A stretch of DNA of 64,000 bases, from positions 248,001-312,000 of the forward strand of contig CBDFIY010000003.1 in NCBI GenBank assembly GCA_965248335.1. The letters are read 5' to 3'. Below the pieces are notes generated by a model. That model was not told the DNA's origin. It saw only the letters and a program-made list of their open reading frames with translations, and searched no databases. Positions 59,096 to 64,000 of the stretch are shown one piece after another; position 1 is the stretch's first letter, and each line of letters opens with the position of its first letter. Source of the stretch: CAKMZU01 sp965248335 (GTDB lineage Bacteria > Pseudomonadota > Gammaproteobacteria > Pseudomonadales > DT-91). Position numbers and translations under genes: made by a program.

Positions 59096-59941
59096 ATGTC
59101 GATGATTGGTGTATTGAGTGCGTTGATTATTTTGGTTTTTTTCTATGTGCTCTTCGGTGTAAAAATGGTACCTCAGGGGGCAAGGTGGGTGGTTCAACGT
59201 CTTGGTAAATATCATATGTGTCTGGATCCAGGGTTGAAGTTTATTATCCCTATCATGGACCGTGTGGCTTACAAAGTAACAACTAAGGATATCGTGTTAG
59301 GCATTCCTGAGCAGGATGTGATTACTAAGGATAATGCCGTTATATTGGCGAATGCAGTTGCCTATATCAATATAGGTTCGCCAGAAAAAGCCGTTTATGG
59401 GGTCGAGGATTATCGTTTTGCGATTCAAACGCTGGTTCAAACCACTCTGAGATCGATTGTTGGAGAAATGACTTTAGACGAGTCACTCTCTTCACGTGAG
59501 CAAATTAAAGCACGCTTAAAAGAGGCGATTGCTCAAGAGGTTGCGGTTTGGGGTATTACACTTAAGACGGTAGAAATTCAGGATATTAAGCCATCGACGA
59601 CCATGCAAGCGGCGATGGAAGCACAGGCGGCTGCAGAGCGAGAAAGGCGAGCAACGGTGACACGTGCTGGCGGCCAGAAAGAAGCGCAAATACTTGAAGC
59701 GGAAGGCCGGTTGGAAGCATCCAAACGAGATGCAGAGGCGCAGGTAATACTTGCAACTGCCAGTAAGGAAGCGATAGAAAAAGTGACATCATCTATCGGT
59801 GAAAGTGAACTGCCTGTGATGTACTTGCTTGGTGAGCGTTATATTCAGTCTATTCAGCATCTCGCTGAATCAGAAACGACGAAAACGTTTGTTTATCCTG
59901 CGGATCTTGTGGGTACGATAAAAGGAATGTTGCAGAAGTAG
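59096..59941 (+). CDS. SPFH/stomatin-like protein (QmcA/paraslipin-type)
   Basis: The 281-residue protein has an N-terminal membrane hairpin (about 4-22) and an SPFH domain (VPQGARWVVQRLGKYHMCLD ... VEIQDIKPSTTMQAAMEAQ). An Ala/Glu/Arg-rich coiled coil follows for oligomerisation, then the conserved LPVMYLLGERYI. It is the classic partner of NfeD, and the pair probably organises inner-membrane microdomains or protease access. Confidence 0.92.
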   Translation: MSMIGVLSALIILVFFYVLFGVKMVPQGARWVVQRLGKYHMCLDPGLKFIIPIMDRVAYKVTTKDIVLGIPEQDVITKDNAVILANAVAYINIGSPEKAVYGVEDYRFAIQTLVQTTLRSIVGEMTLDESLSSREQIKARLKEAIAQEVAVWGITLKTVEIQDIKPSTTMQAAMEAQAAAERERRATVTRAGGQKEAQILEAEGRLEASKRDAEAQVILATASKEAIEKVTSSIGESELPVMYLLGERYIQSIQHLAESETTKTFVYPADLVGTIKGMLQK

Positions 59942-60084
59942 CAGTTTTTCGCCGCGTAGGAGATATCTTACAAAATACAATAATTGTCATTAAGGTGGCA
60001 TTAAATTGACATAAACGGGCTGACTTAATGGCGTGATGTCATGTATTTATAGCTAATATGTTGTTTTTGTTGAACATTAAACTC

Positions 60085-60102
60085 TTGGCATAGCTATCGC
60101 AC
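60085..60102 (+). promoter_or_regulatory. Sigma-54-type promoter candidate
   Basis: TTGGCA-TAGCTA-TCGCAC has GG at 60087-60088 and GC at 60099-60100 with exactly 10 bp between, matching the -24/-12 pattern (TGGCAC-N5-TTGCA) except for one base in the -12 box. Transcription would begin near 60112, directly before a structured, terminated segment. Confidence 0.5.
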
Positions 60103-60111
60103 TGTGTATGG

Positions 60112-60190
60112 TAAAGGAAGAGTATAAAGCCAAGGATTGGCTATCTAGGTTGAAGTAGCCCGAACAAGAGTTTTCGGGCTTTTCACTTTT
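60112..60190 (+). ncRNA. Candidate small RNA with GGA motifs
   Basis: About 79 nt from the predicted start to the terminator. Contents are AAAGGAAG, a hairpin AGCCAA-gga-TTGGCT with GGA in its loop (about 60128-60142), and the terminator hairpin. A GGA in a hairpin loop plus a second single-stranded GGA is the feature bound by CsrA/RsmA. The segment is too short for a CrcZ-type decoy. No ORF is present. Confidence 0.45.
60157..60190 (+). terminator. Rho-independent terminator
   Basis: AGCCCGAA (60157-60164) pairs with TTCGGGCT (60173-60180), 8-nt loop, followed by T-rich sequence. It lies 216 bp after the stomatin gene, so it more naturally ends the candidate small RNA. Confidence 0.8.
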
Positions 60191-60246
60191 TAAGCTCCCT
60201 GTATCCCTTCATGTAATGGACTTTCCTCATTTGGAAGATATTTGTA

Positions 60247-60374
60247 TATACCCATCACACTTGAAGATGCAAGGGCGTTGGCCACACTCGCTCACCCCAA
60301 TCACTTACTGACTGTAAGCTCATGGGGATTCGCTCGCTTGCCGCCTTCTCGCATCTCCAATTCCGATGGGTATA
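60247..60374. repeat. 128-bp palindromic interspersed repeat, copy 2
   Basis: Perfect 10-bp terminal inverted repeats TATACCCATC ... GATGGGTATA frame the unit. Inside, TTGAAGATGC faces GCATCTCCAA, and CCCCAATCACTTAC faces GTAAGCTCATGGGG. Length identical to copy 1, about 91% identity. No coding potential is conserved. Confidence 0.85.
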
Positions 60375-60504
60375 ACCAGCTATTTTAGAATAGTGATAAT
60401 CACATATCCTACGCAGCTTATATGTTTCATCTTACTTGTGTCATTTCTTTTATTCCGATGTCATCGTATTTCAATACTTTAACAGCATTACAGCGGATAC
60501 GAAT

Positions 60505-62109
60505 TTAGAGGATAACCTGTTGATAAATATTAACGCTGGATAAGTTGTATTTTTGTCTTACGGTGTTGTTTTCGTTTTCGATGAAACCCACGGATGTGTC
60601 ATTTTTAAGTTTCGATGAAAATTGAATTAAAAGGCGGAAATCATTTTTCAGGGAAGAAACCTTTCTTCTTATCGTACTTTGTTGGCTAGCGGGAGATTTT
60701 TTTTCTGTCTTTATGAACTTATCTAGACTTGTATTTTCATCAAAAGTATTTGTATCTTGAATGTTACGAATAAATTTATTTGTATTAATTATTTTTTTGA
60801 ATGTTGAGTGAAGGCTATTTGTTTCATCGTCAAACAAACTTCCTTGATCTGCACTGGCTACGTTATTAGCATCCAATATTTTATCTAGTATTATCTTTTG
60901 TTTAATGGGTATTTCTCGATATTCATTTTCTAGCTCCATTTTGTCTGTGAATGTCCTCCCTTCAAAGTAGGCTGCATATACGTTTGGGTATCTTGATTTG
61001 AACAAGAATTCGTGATCACTGTTGACGAAAAGCTCTGGGTAGTCCGTATATTTTTTTGTGGTTATCCGAAAATTAAAGTTGCTTCCTGATTGAAGCTGTT
61101 TTTTTAAGGGGTTTGAGAGTTGGATTTTATCTTTTTTATTAAGAGCATATTCTTCAGGTGTGTTTCGTGCGGATTGCAGTGATCGGTATCGATCAATTTT
61201 CTCATGCTCTGCCATTGTATATGCCTTAAAAAGCTCAGAATTTTTATCGATACTCCCATGCTGCTGTAAAAATCTTAGCATTAAATCGGCATTCACTATG
61301 CCGCTGTCGTTATCAAATTTTGCTAAGTCTCGATGAATGCCAGGGAAGGTAAGGAATTTAACGTTTGTTTCGTTTGTATGGGTGAGAAAACTTTTATCGA
61401 CGGGTGCAAAAGCTAGCCGCTTTTCATTTTCCGCGAGTGTTGCAGTAAAACTTTTTACTGCAGGTGGCAGATGATGATTGTCATAAGAAAAATTCTTGAG
61501 GAATCCACCCACGGGATCAATGGCAAAGATGTTTATTTTGACGCTTGGAAATTCTCGTGCAATGGCATTCGCTTGACGGATACTGGTTGCGCCACCACGG
61601 CTCCACCCTGTCATGTTGATCACCTGGGGTAGCCGGTTGTTTGATTTTAACCAGCGAAGTTTGACTAATAAATTATCAACATTATTTTGCATCCCTATAC
61701 CTTTAAGGCTGTTCCAGAGCCTTTGGCCTTGCGTATTTTTGCCAAGTCTAACTTTCTGCAGGCGGTTTTTATCATCGATATAATAATGAACTCTATCTGG
61801 ATCTCCAATTGAATCCACGCCCTCAGTGATCTCTTTAGGCCCCAAAAATTGATTACCAATAAGATTGATAAGTTCTCGTGATGAGGCGCTTTTCATACTT
61901 GAGCCACCCGTACCATGATTGAAAATGGTCAAAGTATTACTTGAGTAGTTGTCAATTATTTCGGTAGAGAGCAACTGAATAGAGCCAGAAAAACGTGTAG
62001 CTTTTAACTTGTTTTGTTCGCTAATAAAACGAGGCTTGCTGAGAATATAAATGTGAGCGGCTTTGTTAAGTTGAGGGAGCTGTTTGGGTGTTGTTGTGCA
62101 TACGGGCAA
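60505..62109 (-). CDS. Alpha/beta-hydrolase-fold protein, lipase-like effector candidate (main part)
   Basis: This frame of 534 residues has an alpha/beta-hydrolase core: FNHGTGGSS (oxyanion side), the nucleophile elbow MTGWSRGGATS (Ser in GWSRG), an acid in FAIDPVGG and a His in FPGIHRDLA. The second half is charged and Asn/Lys-rich. The GWSRGG/DPVGG pattern recalls DUF2235-like and Legionella-type lipase effectors, but I cannot assign a family. No signal peptide is seen. The only start in this frame is TTG 62109 with a poor ribosome-binding site. The frame is open further upstream to the T7 tract inside the 113-residue ORF, which suggests one ~667-residue gene broken by a single base. Confidence 0.65.
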   Translation of the reverse strand: MPVCTTTPKQLPQLNKAAHIYILSKPRFISEQNKLKATRFSGSIQLLSTEIIDNYSSNTLTIFNHGTGGSSMKSASSRELINLIGNQFLGPKEITEGVDSIGDPDRVHYYIDDKNRLQKVRLGKNTQGQRLWNSLKGIGMQNNVDNLLVKLRWLKSNNRLPQVINMTGWSRGGATSIRQANAIAREFPSVKINIFAIDPVGGFLKNFSYDNHHLPPAVKSFTATLAENEKRLAFAPVDKSFLTHTNETNVKFLTFPGIHRDLAKFDNDSGIVNADLMLRFLQQHGSIDKNSELFKAYTMAEHEKIDRYRSLQSARNTPEEYALNKKDKIQLSNPLKKQLQSGSNFNFRITTKKYTDYPELFVNSDHEFLFKSRYPNVYAAYFEGRTFTDKMELENEYREIPIKQKIILDKILDANNVASADQGSLFDDETNSLHSTFKKIINTNKFIRNIQDTNTFDENTSLDKFIKTEKKSPASQQSTIRRKVSSLKNDFRLLIQFSSKLKNDTSVGFIENENNTVRQKYNLSSVNIYQQVIL

Positions 62110-62174
62110 TATTTTTTCGCCGCAATGTGTTGCCGAGGTTTCGGTAGGACCAGTAAGTCGTTGAGAATCGAATT

Positions 62175-62516
62175 TTATTGGGTTAAAAAAATGTGTGGAA
62201 AAAAAGCTATTTCATTACGTGTAATGCCGAAGCTTGTTGTTGCGTTAAGTAAACTAATTAGACGGGTGGATATAAGATGCTTGTCAATCAGCGGAACTTT
62301 TTTTGAAGCTTCAGACTTGGCTGCGTTGAGTAGTTGCTTAATTTTTTTCGAATCAATATTTTTTTTATCGAGAAAACGTTCAATGCAAAAAATACTTATA
62401 ATATCACTTTTGAGTTGAGCGTCACTGTTTACCCAGGCAGGGTCATTTCTGTAGGCGAGCGTTTCAAACGAGAGCTGGAGATGGGCTCTACAATGGTCTG
62501 TGGTGTATTGGCTCAT
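62175..62516 (-). CDS. N-terminal part of the lipase-like gene, or separate small protein
   Basis: The 113-residue ORF starts at ATG 62516 and ends shortly after the T7 tract at 62187-62193. It is helical and charged (FLDKKNIDSKKIKQLLNAAKS starts near residue 49) and has no known motif. At the T-TTT-TTA heptamer a -1 shift, or one extra T, would carry translation into FNPIKFDSQRLTGPTE... and on into the hydrolase frame. I favour this being the true N-terminal region of the hydrolase. Confidence 0.5.
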   Translation of the reverse strand: MSQYTTDHCRAHLQLSFETLAYRNDPAWVNSDAQLKSDIISIFCIERFLDKKNIDSKKIKQLLNAAKSEASKKVPLIDKHLISTRLISLLNATTSFGITRNEIAFFPHIFLTQ

Positions 62517-62579
62517 AGGTCATTCGAGTTATATTCATAGTTAAAATATAACCCGTATTTACAAAATAGAGACAAAAGT

Positions 62580-63443
62580 TTAGGCGATTGCGCCTTTCTT
62601 AACGCCCTCGTAAGCGACAACGCGGAAAGTGGAAGTGGGTATTTGTTGCTTGAGTGTGGCGGCAATAAAGTCAGCGATACACTCAACCGTTGTATCGCAA
62701 GGGAGAACTTCAATGGTGTGCTGTGGCATAGCTAGAGAAAATTGCCCTTGCTCTGCCTCATAATAAAAAATGCCGTGATCAGTAATGGCCGCTAGACCTT
62801 GCTGGCTAAACTGAGCAGTCTCAAGTGTACTTTGATCTTCGGCTGTTGCTAGGTAAATATCCCTCCAGCGCTCCGCCCAGATTTTTTCACGTGCAGGGCT
62901 ACGCATATCATTTTCATAAATATCAATTTTTGAACGGTGACCATGCGCAATACGTTGGCAATTGCCATCGTGCTTCTTTAAACCGTGCGTGTAATGGTAG
63001 TACACGCCATGAATATCTTCATGACGAAGGTTGAGCTTAATGGCACCAATGTTTTTAGGTAATACTTCGATGAGTGCCTTTTCGAGGTATTTTGTGACGG
63101 CTTCATTCGTGATCTTGTCACTGGGCAGGCAGCAAAATGCAGAAGCTGGCGAGGCAAGGTGTAGGCTATGTTGGCCATAAAAGAAATCGACATAACAGTT
63201 ATGCGGGTGGGCTTCATAGTTGAGTGCTTGCGACTCAATAGGGACTATCAATTTGTGATCAATAATGTCATCAATAAGTTGCTTAGCGTGTTTTTTTACC
63301 CGAGAAAAGTCAAAAAGCATACTCATTTCATTGAGTTCGCCTTCGAGTTCTAAATCAACAATCCAGCTTTCGCCTAGCATGCCACGCTCGTGACAAAGGT
63401 AAGAGCTGTCGATAACGGTAAGATCGTTAATAAAGAGAATCAT
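62580..63443 (-). CDS. 6-carboxytetrahydropterin synthase/PTPS-family protein (tandem-domain)
   Basis: The 287-residue protein appears to be two fused PTPS-like (T-fold) halves. The first includes LTVIDSSYLCHERGMLGESW and FDFSRVKKHAKQLIDDIIDH. The second has CQRIAHGHRSKIDIYEN with the zinc-type HGH motif. The family makes queuosine or pterin precursors (QueD/PTPS); double-length members are known next to hemB-type genes in Gammaproteobacteria. Not all zinc and catalytic residues of QueD are obvious, so the exact reaction is open. It is 2 bp downstream of hemB and probably co-transcribed. Confidence 0.75.
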   Translation of the reverse strand: MILFINDLTVIDSSYLCHERGMLGESWIVDLELEGELNEMSMLFDFSRVKKHAKQLIDDIIDHKLIVPIESQALNYEAHPHNCYVDFFYGQHSLHLASPASAFCCLPSDKITNEAVTKYLEKALIEVLPKNIGAIKLNLRHEDIHGVYYHYTHGLKKHDGNCQRIAHGHRSKIDIYENDMRSPAREKIWAERWRDIYLATAEDQSTLETAQFSQQGLAAITDHGIFYYEAEQGQFSLAMPQHTIEVLPCDTTVECIADFIAATLKQQIPTSTFRVVAYEGVKKGAIA

Positions 63444-63445
63444 GG

Positions 63446-64000
63446 TTAACCGTTTATCTCCAGCGCACAGGCTTTAGCAAAATAGGTGAGAATGGCATCA
63501 GCGCCTGCGCGCTTAAATGCGAGTAAACTTTCAAACATGACTGCTTTCTCATCGAGCCAGCCATTCGCAGCTGCGGCTTTATGCATGGCGTATTCGCCGC
63601 TGACTTGATACACAAAGGTAGGTGCGCGAAATTGGTTCTTCGCTTGCCTTACAATATCGAGGTAAGGCATTCCTGGTTTGATCATGATCATGTCTGCGCC
63701 TTCTTGTAAATCGAGGGCGATTTCATGCAGAGCCTCATCGGCGTTTGCAGGGTTCATTTGGTAGGATTTTTTATCACTTTTAGCGAGATTAACTGAGCTG
63801 CCTACCGCATCGCGGAATGGACCGTAATATGCTGACGCATATTTTGCGCTGTAGGCCAAAATACAGGTGTTACTGTGGTTTTGGGCTTCAAGAGCATGCC
63901 TGATAGCGCCGATTCTGCCATCCATCATGTCGCTCGGGGCGACGATATCTGCGCCGGCCTCAACATGCGATAATGCTTGCTTGATCAGAATCTCGGTAGT
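63446..64000 (-). CDS. hemB: Delta-aminolevulinic acid dehydratase (porphobilinogen synthase), partial
   Basis: The C-terminal ~184 of about 325 residues; the frame is open to the right edge, so the gene starts outside the window. The enzyme condenses two 5-aminolevulinate molecules to porphobilinogen. Visible motifs are EAGADIVAPSDMMDGRI, the YSAKYASAYYGPFRDA substrate-binding region (Schiff-base Lys), and MIKPGMPYLDI. YQVSGEY follows. With hemL and hemJ it is the third haem gene in the window. Confidence 0.97.
   Translation of the reverse strand, partial: TTEILIKQALSHVEAGADIVAPSDMMDGRIGAIRHALEAQNHSNTCILAYSAKYASAYYGPFRDAVGSSVNLAKSDKKSYQMNPANADEALHEIALDLQEGADMIMIKPGMPYLDIVRQAKNQFRAPTFVYQVSGEYAMHKAAAANGWLDEKAVMFESLLAFKRAGADAILTYFAKACALEING

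Larger units (their letters stand above)
59942..60504. other. Gene-free stretch with sRNA candidate and repeat
   Basis: This 563-bp region contains a sigma-54-type promoter and a candidate small RNA (60087-60190), then the second copy of the 128-bp palindromic repeat (60247-60374). The remaining 130 bp show no gene. Confidence 0.7.

Overview
The window is a piece of a gammaproteobacterial chromosome with moderately low G+C. Three gene blocks match gene orders known from Pseudomonas: pyrE / crc-like / rph / yicC; engB / cytochrome c4 / dsbA; and argC / DUF6776-type protein / bactofilin / erpA / anmK / M23 peptidase / tyrS / rrn. A fourth, yrfG-hslR-hslO-pckA, is the arrangement known from E. 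coli. Together with the rRNA operon this points to a Pseudomonadales/Oceanospirillales-like lineage. I cannot name the genus from sequence alone.

Layout. 1-1396: 3' part of an unrecognised protein with a Cys/His/Asp arrangement like a papain-fold peptidase. 1386-4655 (minus): pgk-fba-hydrolase. 4844-9174: a two-gene RND efflux system. 9264-14013: pyrE, a Crc-like protein, rph and a broken yicC. 14027-16987: a 986-residue lipoprotein. 17099-17231: a candidate sigma-E-type small RNA locus beside engB. 17249-20960: engB, cytochrome c4, an outer-membrane barrel protein, dsbA, yfbR. 21384-25863: yrfG (broken frame), hslR, hslO, pckA, mutM. 26004-31718: small exported proteins, an adenosine-kinase-like gene, mrcB, a TPR lipoprotein and a Nudix gene. 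31719-36464: an orphan ExbD, a barrel protein, hemL, hemJ and a CLC channel with a broken 5' end. 36558-43359: the argC-to-tyrS block. 43384-49444: a complete rrn operon (two promoters, 16S, tRNA-Ile, tRNA-Ala, 23S, 5S, terminator). 49732-57953: a coiled-coil protein, cytochrome c5, DUF2058, TraF-like, UspA, a small DNA-binding-like protein, an aromatic amino acid permease and a GGDEF/EAL protein. 58075-64000: a CbiX-like protein with an internal minisatellite, an NfeD/stomatin pair, a second small RNA candidate, a lipase-like effector candidate, a pterin synthase homologue and partial hemB.

Most of the window is housekeeping: lower glycolysis, pyrimidine synthesis, tRNA/RNA maturation, haem synthesis (hemL, hemJ, hemB), disulfide and redox-stress proteins, and cell-wall synthesis. 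The non-routine signals are: (a) two small-RNA-like loci, one with a near-consensus sigma-E-type promoter at the same chromosomal position as Spot 42/ErsA, the other with a sigma-54-type GG-N10-GC promoter; (b) a 128-bp palindromic interspersed repeat present twice with a paired substitution in its stem; (c) four genes whose frame is broken by short-repeat or heptamer slippage (yicC, yrfG, clc, and the lipase-like gene), two of them at classic -1 slippery heptamers; (d) a 15-bp in-frame minisatellite in the CbiX-like gene. All functional statements come from reading the sequence and recalling families; no searches were run.
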